Source: an uncultured Draconibacterium sp. (GTDB lineage Bacteria > Bacteroidota > Bacteroidia > Bacteroidales > Prolixibacteraceae). Taken from it: a stretch of DNA of 64,000 nucleotides. The translations under genes were made by a program, and so were the position numbers. This document shows, one piece after another, positions 24,537-32,347 of this stretch. Location of the stretch: assembly GCF_963677565.1 (NCBI RefSeq), contig NZ_OY781981.1, positions 3,216,001 through 3,280,000 of the forward strand. The letters are read 5' to 3'. Under the pieces are notes generated by a model that saw only the letters and a list, made by a program, of their open reading frames with translations, ran no database searches and was not told the origin of the DNA. How positions within the stretch are numbered: the stretch's first letter is position 1; every line of letters begins with the position of its first letter.

Positions 24537-25862
24537 ATGCGAAAGATTTTATATTTAGTGGTGACAGTTCTTTTGTCACTTGGTGCAAACTCTCAGGAAA
24601 TTAAGAAAGAAGTTCAAAAAAGAATGCAGTGGTTTGGCGATGCTAAACTGGGCATTTTTATTCACTGGGGAATTTATTCGGTAAATGGAATTGACGAGAG
24701 TTGGTCGTTTTTTAACGACTACATTTCGTACGACGATTACATGAATCAACTAGCTGGATTCACTGCAGATAAATATGATCCCGAAAAGTGGGCTGAATTG
24801 ATTGCGGAAAGTGGAGCGAAATATGCCGTTCTTACAACCAAACATCATGATGGGGTGGCACTTTGGGATACCAAATGCAGCGATTTAAATGTGGTGGACC
24901 AAACACCGGCCGGTAAAGATTTGGTGGCGCCTTTTGTGAAAGCACTTCGCAAAAACGATTTAAAAGTTGGTTTGTATTACTCTTTGCTCGACTGGTCGCA
25001 TCCTGATTATCCGAATAAAACCCGCAAAATAAAACGTTACGACAATGACTCGCTTCGCTGGGCTAAATTTGTTGACTTTAATTTTTGCCAGCTGGAAGAA
25101 TTATCGATACAATATAAACCCGATTTGTATTGGTTTGACGGCGATTGGGAACAATCAGCCGAAAAATGGAAAGCAAAAGAGTTGAGCGAGTCGCTACGGA
25201 AATGGAATAAAAATGTCATCCTGAACAGCCGTATTCAGGGCTATGGCGATTATGCCACACCGGAGCAGGGATTACCGGTAACACGTCCTGATGAGCCATA
25301 TTGGGAATTATGTATGACCATGAATGACAGCTGGGGATATCAGCACAACGACCACAATTATAAAACACCGAACCAGGTTATTCGTATTTTGGTGGATTGT
25401 ATAAATAAAGGCGGAAATCTACTGCTGGATATCGGCCCAAAACCTGACGGAACAATTCCTGAAGAACAGGTGGAGATTTTAAAAGAACTGGGCCGCTGGA
25501 CAAACAAGCACGCAGAAGCCATTTATGGCACGCAGGCCGGAATTCCATACGAACATTATTATGGACCAACTGCGCTGAATAAAACCGGAGATATTCTATA
25601 CTTATTTGTGCCGCACAAACCAAATGGTTCGCTGGTGCTGAAAGGGATTAAAAATAAGATCAACCGGATGTGGGTTGTTGGCAATGGTACTAAATTGAAC
25701 TGGGATGTAAAAATGAAACAATACTGGAGTGCTGTTCCGGGAATTGTTTATATTGACGTTCCGGAAAAGGTACTGGATGAGCAGGTTACGGTAATTGCTG
25801 TTCTCCTCGATGGGAAAGTTGATCTTTACCGCGAGCAGGGACAAGTGATTGAAAGTAACTAG
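24537..25862 (+). CDS. GH29 alpha-L-fucosidase, secreted
   Basis: 441 residues from the ATG at 24537; a TTG at 24480 would place 19 extra residues before the signal peptide. The signal peptide is MRKILYLVVTVLLSLGANSQ. The GH29 catalytic barrel shows LGIFIHWGIYSV (about 38-49), LTTKHHDGVALWD (99-111), GLYYSLLDWSHPDY and the likely nucleophile Asp201 in LYWFDGDW. KGGNLLLDIGPKPDG follows, then a beta-sandwich C-terminal domain. It should release L-fucose from glycans in the periplasm or outside. No lipobox, T9SS domain or neighbouring SusC/D pair was found, so it is not part of a classical polysaccharide utilisation locus here. Confidence 0.93.
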   Translation: MRKILYLVVTVLLSLGANSQEIKKEVQKRMQWFGDAKLGIFIHWGIYSVNGIDESWSFFNDYISYDDYMNQLAGFTADKYDPEKWAELIAESGAKYAVLTTKHHDGVALWDTKCSDLNVVDQTPAGKDLVAPFVKALRKNDLKVGLYYSLLDWSHPDYPNKTRKIKRYDNDSLRWAKFVDFNFCQLEELSIQYKPDLYWFDGDWEQSAEKWKAKELSESLRKWNKNVILNSRIQGYGDYATPEQGLPVTRPDEPYWELCMTMNDSWGYQHNDHNYKTPNQVIRILVDCINKGGNLLLDIGPKPDGTIPEEQVEILKELGRWTNKHAEAIYGTQAGIPYEHYYGPTALNKTGDILYLFVPHKPNGSLVLKGIKNKINRMWVVGNGTKLNWDVKMKQYWSAVPGIVYIDVPEKVLDEQVTVIAVLLDGKVDLYREQGQVIESN

Positions 25863-25868
25863 AAAGCT

Positions 25869-26297
25869 TTAGCTAATTGTAAGAATATCGCCGTCTTTTT
25901 GTACGTTGTACTTTTTCAAATTGGTGGCTGCCGGCCCGTTTAACACCGTGCCACTTGTAGAAAAACGCGAAGAGTGGCAAGGGCAAAGCACATCGCCATT
26001 TGAATGACTATAAGCCACTGTGCAACCTTCGTGTGTGCATACTTTCGAAAGAGCAAGGTAAGTATTGTCTCCGGTTCTGAAGATCATTATGTCTCCTTCG
26101 TAAACATAACCACCTACTGTTCCCAGGTCTTCGTATGTCGAACTGGTGAGATCAATGGTTAAATCGTTGTTCGGTTCATTTGGATCTTCTGGTACAAAAT
26201 CGTCATCGCTGCTTGAGCAGGCACTTAAAATTACAGGAGCGGTCAACAGAATACTACCTCCGTAGGCAAACTTTTTGATGAATTCTAGTCTTTCCAT
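25869..26297 (-). CDS. Rieske 2Fe-2S lipoprotein
   Basis: 142 residues. A signal with lipobox LSAC27 and an acidic linker (SSSDDDFVPEDPNEPNND) place it on the outer face of a membrane. The Rieske centre is complete: Cys87-x-His89 in CTHEGC and Cys105-x2-His108 in CPCHSSRF. Cys92 and Cys107 could form the disulfide of high-potential Rieske proteins. The basic start (MERLEFIKKFAYGGS) resembles a tethering helix. No cytochrome b or other bc1 component lies nearby; it stands alone after the AddA-like gene (52-base gap). It may pass electrons to an unknown periplasmic partner. Confidence 0.92.
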   Translation of the reverse strand: MERLEFIKKFAYGGSILLTAPVILSACSSSDDDFVPEDPNEPNNDLTIDLTSSTYEDLGTVGGYVYEGDIMIFRTGDNTYLALSKVCTHEGCTVAYSHSNGDVLCPCHSSRFSTSGTVLNGPAATNLKKYNVQKDGDILTIS

Positions 26298-26349
26298 AAT
26301 CGTTTTATTGGATATATGAAATTATAAACACCAAAAAGTATTTTATTGT

Positions 26350-29300
26350 TCAGGGCTGAGGGATGCGGGAATTCGTGAGGTCACATACTTTTACGATTTC
26401 CCCGGTGTGCAAATACCACAAGTAGCCCCTTACTTTTGAAAAACCGGTGGTTTGCAGAACTTTAGAATACTCTTTTACCTGGTACAGGTACTTGTTTTGT
26501 CGTTCGCCGGTTTTGTAGTCGACAACAATTGCTTCGTCGCCCGAGAACATTATCCGGTCGGGGCGTAGCAGTTTGTCAGAAGTCAGCAGGTCGCGTTCAT
26601 TCAATACTTCGTAGCTGCCATCAAACCACTTTTTAACTTCCGGTAGTTGAAGGTTGTTCTGTAAACTTGACTGAATTTCATCAAACTCTGCTTTCGATAC
26701 TTTGCCATCGTGTAGTGCCTGTAAACAAGCATCGTTCGCATCGTCGGCCAGAACAATTTCGGATAAAATATCGTGAATGATTTTACCTGTATTTTTTACC
26801 GAGTGATGTTGTTCATCCTCAATTAAAAAATCATCGCCGTTCAATCGTAAACTTATCTTTTCCGAAATGTCGTTAAAGTTGTATTGTTTGATAAGAATAG
26901 CTTTCTGATCGTCGTCATCCTGTGACTGCAGGTCAATTTTGCCAAATTGAAAACAATCCTGTTCTTCGTTAAAACAGTCGGAAAATTCCTCCTGTTTACT
27001 TTGGTTCGCCAGTGCTTTGTGCAATAAATAATGAATGGGTTTGCCCGAGCCTGAATTATTCTTGCTTTCTTTTGGCATAGGGCAGTTAGCAATCAATACC
27101 GATTCGGCACGCGTAAAAGCCACATAAACCAGGTTTAGCGTATCGATGTAATAATTCATCTTTTCCTCGAAATACATGGGCGCAAATTCCGATGTTTCCA
27201 TGTGTTTACCGGCCTGAATAGGTAGCAGTGGAAATTTGTTAAACGGTTCGGATTGTGGTTTGCACCAAAGCAGTGGTGCCGTTGTTCCGCTCCAGCTTGT
27301 TTTCCAGTCGAGGTAGGGAAGAAGCACCGCTTTAAATTCCAGCCCTTTTGATTTGTGCACGGTCATTAACCGTATGGAGCTTACTTCTTCGTTTACATTT
27401 ACCGATGTGCTACTGCCTTTTTCATTCCACCAGTAGAACAGGTTTGACAGGTCGTTTGATAAGGATATTTTTAATTCGCCGGCTTTGTCGATCAGTGTTT
27501 GCAGAAACGGCAATTCCGACTCGAAATTGAACAAGCCAAACAGCGAACAAATATGTGTGATGGTTTCATCCAATGAGGTCAGTAAAACCTTACGTTTTAC
27601 CTGTTCGAGTTTGCCAGCTAATTCGGCTTCAAATTCATCATCAAAACCGGGTTGGAGATGCCAGTCGGAGTAATCGTTAAAATCAAGCAGACTTTGTCCG
27701 TTGTTGGACTGAACAGGTACGCCCATGGTTTTTAAACCGGGTTTTAGCCAGCTTTGCCACAAGTGCAATAAAGTAGCCTGCGTAATTTTATTCTCCGGAT
27801 CGATAAGCAGTTCGATGGTATTAATCACAACCAAAACAGCTTTTGAGGCATGTAAAAACAACGACTCGTTTGACAGCACCGAAAGGTTATACTTTTTATT
27901 CTCCGGGAGTTTGGCAGCCGCCAAAAAGGCTTCGATAATCGGTCCGCCCTCTTTGTTTTTACGAATTAAAATGGCAATGTCCTTCGCTTTAATTCCCTGG
28001 TCCTGCAAATATTTTACCTGCTCAACCAATTGTTCTGTGGCGGATTCTTCAAAATCATCTTCCGGAAGGAAATTGATTTGTGTTAGACCGGTCGCTTCAC
28101 TTTTTGTTTTTCCGGCTTCCTGTTGGTACGACGAGTATATATGATCAAACTTCTGAATGTAGGCCTCCCGGTTTTCAAGCGATCCGATCAGGTAGTCTTC
28201 AAAAGCTGTTTTAAGTTCGTCAAAAATGGCATTGTTAAAAGCGATGATGTTTTTATCGCTCCGCCAGTTTTTTTCAAGGGTAAAATCCTGTTTTTGTTCC
28301 GGCGAAAACTGGGCATCCAACTGTTCGGCCAAAATGCTCCAGTCGCTGTTGCGCCAGCGGTAAATCGATTGTTTTACGTCGCCAACAATAAGGTTGGCAT
28401 TTCCTTCAGCCAGCGAGTTTTCAAGCAGTGGCCTAAAGTTCTTCCACTGTAAACCTGAGGTGTCCTGAAACTCATCGAGCATGAAATGTTTGTAGTAGTT
28501 GCCAATTTTTTCGTATACAAAAGGTGAATCGCTTTGCCCGATAATTTTGCTCAGCAACAGGTTGGAGTCGGAAAGTTGCAAGGCTCCTTTTTCCTGTTGA
28601 ATTTTTTGAATTTCTACTTTTAGATCGGTTAAAATTCCGAGCATGCGAAGCTGACTGAGAGCGGCAAGAGCGGTGTTGTATCTTGTCCAGTTTGTATCGA
28701 AATATTGTACAATATCAATTAACATTGGCTGCAGACGGGTTTCGGCAGCTGACAGAATTTCATCGCGACGTTTGCTGCTTTTCGAACTCCATTTTTCAAT
28801 ATCTTCAGCACAATTGCGAACTGTTTGTGTGAAGTTGGGAAGAAGGCCATTGGAGAGCTTAACAAAAAAGCTGCCGATACTTCTGTTTGCACCGCCTGAA
28901 AAATCTGCCGGTCCAAGAGTTAATGCTTCCATGGCTGCCACAGCATTTTCACCTTTTGACTTTAGCGTGCTTTCAAAATGTCTTTTTATCTGGCGCAACT
29001 CTTTACCAAATTCATTCAGGTTTTCGCGGTTATAAACCGATTCTCCTTCATCAGGGAAAAACACCTGGAACGATTCTTTAAACAACTCTCTTCCCAGGTT
29101 TTGTATGTCGTCGTCGATGCGTTGGCTACGGTTGGCTTCAATCTTTTCTTTACTGAATTCGCGCAACCATTTTAGCAGGTCTTTATCATCGTTAATTCGT
29201 GCCAGCAAACGGTCGGAAGCTTCCTGTAAAAGAATATCGTTATCCAGTTCAACCGTAAAATTGGGCGAAATTCCCAACTCGCGGTTAAAGGCTTTTATTA

Positions 29301-29634
29301 CTTTTTGCGTAAACGAATCGATGGTGTTGATGGAGAAGCGATTGTAGTCGTGCAAAATATTTTTGAGCACTTCTTTGGCGCGTTGCCGGATAAATTGCTC
29401 GGTGTAATTATTGTCCTTTTGCAGTGGTTCTATGTAGGGTGAGTCTTTCTCGATGGCCAGCAAATGCAGTTGCTCCAATATCCTGCTTTTCATTTCGTTG
29501 GTGGCCTTGTTGGTAAAAGTTACTGCCAGAATGTGTTTGTAATTATATGGATTGCTCAGAATAATTTTCAGGTACTCAACAACCAGTTGAAATGTTTTTC
29601 CCGATCCGGCAGAAGCTTTGTAAACAGTAAGCAT
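26350..29634 (-). CDS. UvrD-family helicase-nuclease (AddA/RecB-like)
   Basis: 1094 residues. Superfamily 1A helicase motifs: Walker A ASAGSGKT (7-14), AVTFTNKATNEMKSRI (motif Ia), DEFQDTS (motif II, about residue 388), GDVKQSIYRWR (motif III region), IRLMTVHKSKGLEFK (motif V) and LVYVAFTRA (motif VI). The C-terminal PD-(D/E)xK nuclease domain shows RPDRI and VVDYKTGE (about 1039). It should unwind and resect DNA ends to load recombinase in double-strand break repair. In Bacteroidota the partner AddB-like nuclease is commonly adjacent, but no such gene lies on either side here. Confidence 0.93.
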   Translation of the reverse strand: MLTVYKASAGSGKTFQLVVEYLKIILSNPYNYKHILAVTFTNKATNEMKSRILEQLHLLAIEKDSPYIEPLQKDNNYTEQFIRQRAKEVLKNILHDYNRFSINTIDSFTQKVIKAFNRELGISPNFTVELDNDILLQEASDRLLARINDDKDLLKWLREFSKEKIEANRSQRIDDDIQNLGRELFKESFQVFFPDEGESVYNRENLNEFGKELRQIKRHFESTLKSKGENAVAAMEALTLGPADFSGGANRSIGSFFVKLSNGLLPNFTQTVRNCAEDIEKWSSKSSKRRDEILSAAETRLQPMLIDIVQYFDTNWTRYNTALAALSQLRMLGILTDLKVEIQKIQQEKGALQLSDSNLLLSKIIGQSDSPFVYEKIGNYYKHFMLDEFQDTSGLQWKNFRPLLENSLAEGNANLIVGDVKQSIYRWRNSDWSILAEQLDAQFSPEQKQDFTLEKNWRSDKNIIAFNNAIFDELKTAFEDYLIGSLENREAYIQKFDHIYSSYQQEAGKTKSEATGLTQINFLPEDDFEESATEQLVEQVKYLQDQGIKAKDIAILIRKNKEGGPIIEAFLAAAKLPENKKYNLSVLSNESLFLHASKAVLVVINTIELLIDPENKITQATLLHLWQSWLKPGLKTMGVPVQSNNGQSLLDFNDYSDWHLQPGFDDEFEAELAGKLEQVKRKVLLTSLDETITHICSLFGLFNFESELPFLQTLIDKAGELKISLSNDLSNLFYWWNEKGSSTSVNVNEEVSSIRLMTVHKSKGLEFKAVLLPYLDWKTSWSGTTAPLLWCKPQSEPFNKFPLLPIQAGKHMETSEFAPMYFEEKMNYYIDTLNLVYVAFTRAESVLIANCPMPKESKNNSGSGKPIHYLLHKALANQSKQEEFSDCFNEEQDCFQFGKIDLQSQDDDDQKAILIKQYNFNDISEKISLRLNGDDFLIEDEQHHSVKNTGKIIHDILSEIVLADDANDACLQALHDGKVSKAEFDEIQSSLQNNLQLPEVKKWFDGSYEVLNERDLLTSDKLLRPDRIMFSGDEAIVVDYKTGERQNKYLYQVKEYSKVLQTTGFSKVRGYLWYLHTGEIVKVCDLTNSRIPQP

Positions 29635-29695
29635 GAAAGCGATTTGAGTTTAAAGTTCAGTGTTAAAGATAAGCTTTTGCTTGGAGGAAGCAAGA

Positions 29696-30235
29696 TTAAA
29701 ATCCAATGGGTGGTCCCTGTCGGTTTTGCTGGATACTGATGCTGGTTTCGATTTTAAATTTCTTCGAAACCTTGTATTGCATAAACATGGTTGAACCGTA
29801 GGCATCAAAATAGCTCGAATTCTGGTTTGGGAATGGTGCCGTATTAATTAAGTTGGCACCGTAACTGTACCCGCCAATTACAAATTTGTCGCCCAATTCG
29901 AAGGCGGCAGAACTCAACATTTCAGCATTGTAATAATAAGGTGAAACGATATCAGAACCGTGAAATGATAAACTGGTATAATTAAGGTTAGGAAATGCTG
30001 CCAGCGCCAAAGTGTAACGACTTTGGTAAAACTGATTCATATTAAATTCCGGCAACTGCAGCCCCTCCATCAGGTAAGCATCATTTATTCCCCCGTTGAT
30101 CAGGTTGTAATATTCAAGCTGCCGTTGCATCAGTACTTCGCTCGAATCTACTTCACCAAAATCCATTTGAAGACCTTGCTGTGCAAATGATTGAACACCA
30201 ATGGATAATAGAAATATGATGAAAAATGATCGCAT
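29696..30235 (-). CDS. Secreted protein of unknown function, beta-barrel-like end
   Basis: 179 residues. Signal peptide MRSFFIIFLLSIGVQSFAQQ. The mature part has a short helical start (SEVLMQRQLEYYNLINGGIN) and then aromatic-rich strands with alternating polarity (YTSLSFHGSDIVSPYYYN; FVIGGYSYGANL; STMFMQYKVSKKFKIETSIS), suggesting a small outer-membrane or periplasmic beta structure. I recognise no family. It lies between the AddA-like gene and dapA on the minus strand and has the best promoter match of the window just upstream. Confidence 0.72.
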   Translation of the reverse strand: MRSFFIIFLLSIGVQSFAQQGLQMDFGEVDSSEVLMQRQLEYYNLINGGINDAYLMEGLQLPEFNMNQFYQSRYTLALAAFPNLNYTSLSFHGSDIVSPYYYNAEMLSSAAFELGDKFVIGGYSYGANLINTAPFPNQNSSYFDAYGSTMFMQYKVSKKFKIETSISIQQNRQGPPIGF

Positions 30236-30256
30236 AATTTTCTTTTAGTTGCAATA

Positions 30257-30287
30257 CAAAATTACCACATTTTGTAGGGGTATCAAA
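30257..30287 (-). promoter_or_regulatory. Strong Bacteroidota-type promoter
   Basis: On the minus strand TTTG (30287-30284), a 19-base spacer and TAATTTTG (30264-30257) match both the -33 and the -7 consensus exactly. The expected start near 30250 gives a leader of about 15 bases to the ATG at 30235. Confidence 0.6.
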
Positions 30288-30312
30288 AAAGTGAGGTTAA
30301 AAAGCGTTAACC
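30285..30312 (-). terminator. Possible terminator at the end of dapA
   Basis: GGTTAA (30295-30300) and TTAACC (30307-30312) form a 6-bp stem that includes the dapA stop codon, followed on the minus strand by TCACTTTTTTG. The stem is short, and the T-run overlaps the -33 box of the next promoter. Confidence 0.4.
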
Positions 30313-31188
30313 ATAAATTAATTGATGGCGCTCTTTTATTTCCTGGTAAAGATTGTCGCTAATGTTATAAAGTGGTAAACGCAACAGGTTTTCAATTGTA
30401 CCCTGAATATTCATTAAGGCTTTAATCCCGCCCGGATTGCCTTCACGGAACAGCAGCTGGAACATTTCAATTAATTCGAAATGAATTTTTCTTGCACCGT
30501 CAAAATCATTGGCAAGTGCCAGGTGCATCATTTTGCTGATTTTCTCGGGATAAGCATTGGCCGCAACCGAGATTACACCTTGTCCGCCAATGGCAGCAAT
30601 GGTAATGGCCAACAGGTCATCTCCAGAAATCACTGTAAAATCATCAGAGGTGTATTTGCCGATTTTAGTCATTTGCGAGTGCTCGCCCGATGCTTCTTTA
30701 ACGGCTACAATTTTATCCGATGCTTCTGCCAATCGTCCAACAGTAGTTGCTTCAAGGTTTATACCGGTGCGCGATGGCACATTATAAAGAATAATGGGTA
30801 CCGGGCTGGCTTTTGCAATCTCCAGGTAGTGGCGGTACATACCTTCCTGCGAAGGTTTATTATAATAGGGAGTAACAACCAGAATTCCGTCGATACCTTC
30901 AAAGTTAAACTTGTCGATCTGATTGCACATGGTGCGGGTGTCGTTTCCCCCCATTCCAACAACAACCGGTAAACCATCTGCTTTTTCTTTAACCAATTCA
31001 ACCACATGTGCTTTTTCATCGTTGCTAAGTGTGGCAGTTTCGGCAGTGGTTCCAAGGGCTACCAAGTAGTCCATGTCCCCTTTAACCTGGTTTTCAATTA
31101 TTGTTTCAAGTGCTTTATAATCAACCTGATCGTTTGTTGTAAATGGTGTAATTAGCGCAACCCCGGCGCCTTTGAAATATCGACTCAT
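30307..31188 (-). CDS. dapA: 4-hydroxy-tetrahydrodipicolinate synthase
   Basis: 293 residues. It condenses pyruvate and aspartate semialdehyde in lysine and diaminopimelate synthesis. The Schiff-base lysine is Lys164 in IVAVKEASGE; the proton-relay tyrosine is Tyr136 in YNVPSRTG, with Thr47/Thr48 in GTTAETATL. The barrel is complete. Its ATG overlaps the stop of the upstream DUF6913-like gene by 4 bases (ATGA), giving translational coupling. Confidence 0.97.
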   Translation of the reverse strand: MSRYFKGAGVALITPFTTNDQVDYKALETIIENQVKGDMDYLVALGTTAETATLSNDEKAHVVELVKEKADGLPVVVGMGGNDTRTMCNQIDKFNFEGIDGILVVTPYYNKPSQEGMYRHYLEIAKASPVPIILYNVPSRTGINLEATTVGRLAEASDKIVAVKEASGEHSQMTKIGKYTSDDFTVISGDDLLAITIAAIGGQGVISVAANAYPEKISKMMHLALANDFDGARKIHFELIEMFQLLFREGNPGGIKALMNIQGTIENLLRLPLYNISDNLYQEIKERHQLIYG

Positions 31189-31703
31189 GAATCTTTATTG
31201 TTATTTAGCTGCGCAAGATAGAAAATTTGTTGCTCGGCCAGAAACATTACATCCTGATTTTTGCCAATCTTAATATTCAAATCGAAGTATGAATTATCCG
31301 ATTCCGAACTGCCAATTTTAAATTTAGCCTGCGATAGGGCTGTGATGTAATCAACCGCATAATTCTTTTCGGCAGCCAGGCATAGCAGCAAATCGAGATT
31401 TGTTTCAAGAAAATCACTTACTTTTTCTGGTTTAGGAATTCCCCACCAGTTAAGATCGTTTACACTCAGCGAATTTGCTTCAGCAGCCGGATTCGAGTCG
31501 GTATCGAAAATGCAGTAATCGCGAAAAATAGCTCCATGTTGATTAAAGTAATTGCGGAGGTATTGTACCGCCGGTTTTTCCGATGGTTGCCAGATAACGC
31601 CAACTTTCGAATGCAACGATAGCTTTGGTATAATTGGAGTACGTTTTTGTTGCGAAATCAATTTCCGAAGTTTTCTGTAGGCAAATTTTTCTTTAAATCC
31701 CAT
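31185..31703 (-). CDS. DUF6913-like protein upstream of dapA
   Basis: 172 residues, no signal peptide. Basic start (FAYRKLRKLISQQKRT), then a Rossmann-like alpha/beta pattern (VGVIWQPSEKPAVQYLRNYF; YCIFD; LDLLLCLAAEKNYAVDYITA; DVMFLAEQQIFYLAQL). I associate this with DUF6913, a Bacteroidota family found next to dapA, but the name is from memory. It overlaps dapA by 4 bases and starts 4 bases after the stop of the next upstream gene, so it is inside the ligA-dapA operon. The function is unknown. Confidence 0.75.
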   Translation of the reverse strand: MGFKEKFAYRKLRKLISQQKRTPIIPKLSLHSKVGVIWQPSEKPAVQYLRNYFNQHGAIFRDYCIFDTDSNPAAEANSLSVNDLNWWGIPKPEKVSDFLETNLDLLLCLAAEKNYAVDYITALSQAKFKIGSSESDNSYFDLNIKIGKNQDVMFLAEQQIFYLAQLNNNKDS

Positions 31704-31707
31704 GCTG

Positions 31708-32289
31708 CTATTTCTTATTTTTTTTCTTCTTTTTTGGATTGCAGGTTTTGCAAAAATCGCCCAGGTTTTCCAGTTCTTCCAGCGACCATTTCATCCACTT
31801 AGCGATTTCCGAATCGAGTGTGCCGTTAAACGTATCGCTTTCCACTTGAGAAAGTAATTTTGCATGATCGGCATAAACCTGCTCATGAAGCTCCGACAGA
31901 CGATTGGTTAGCACCTTTTTGCGCTCTTCAAAAAACTTTTTGCGGAGATTTCGGGCCTGAATTTCGTATAGGTTAAAAATCAGTTGCTGGTAACGCAATA
32001 AACGCGCTGTCGCTTCCTCGGTTCCGTCGTCGATATACGAAGCATCTTTTTGAAATTTGCACGATACATTTTCATTCAGGTTACGGTTCATTACCAGGTT
32101 TAAACCACCTGTTTCGTATTCAACGGAAAAACTCCCGGAAGCCGTTTGCATTTGCCCGCTGTTGGGAGCTTCGGCCTGAAAATCGCTTTTTTGAAGTTGA
32201 TAGTCGGCCGACCACTCAATAATATTTTGAGCACTGGCGGCAATTGATAAAAAGAAAGTTATCGATAAAAGAAAAATTGTTTTTGTCAT
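31708..32289 (-). CDS. Secreted protein of unknown function in the ligA-dapA operon
   Basis: 193 residues from the ATG at 32289, which begins a good signal peptide (MTKTIFLLSITFFLSIAAS); another ATG at 32334 would bury it behind 15 residues. The mature part has a beta segment (IIEWSADYQLQKSDF; GSFSVEYETGGLNLVMN) and then long helices rich in Lys/Glu/Arg (about 105-165). It ends in a cysteine pair CKTC and a run of lysines. I recognise no family. The periplasmic location is predicted from the signal; the role is unknown. Confidence 0.75.
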   Translation of the reverse strand: MTKTIFLLSITFFLSIAASAQNIIEWSADYQLQKSDFQAEAPNSGQMQTASGSFSVEYETGGLNLVMNRNLNENVSCKFQKDASYIDDGTEEATARLLRYQQLIFNLYEIQARNLRKKFFEERKKVLTNRLSELHEQVYADHAKLLSQVESDTFNGTLDSEIAKWMKWSLEELENLGDFCKTCNPKKKKKNKK

Positions 32290-32347
32290 ATTAAAACCGG
32301 CGTATTTAGCTTCAAATGTAATTTTTTGCGTCATTATTTTCTACAAA

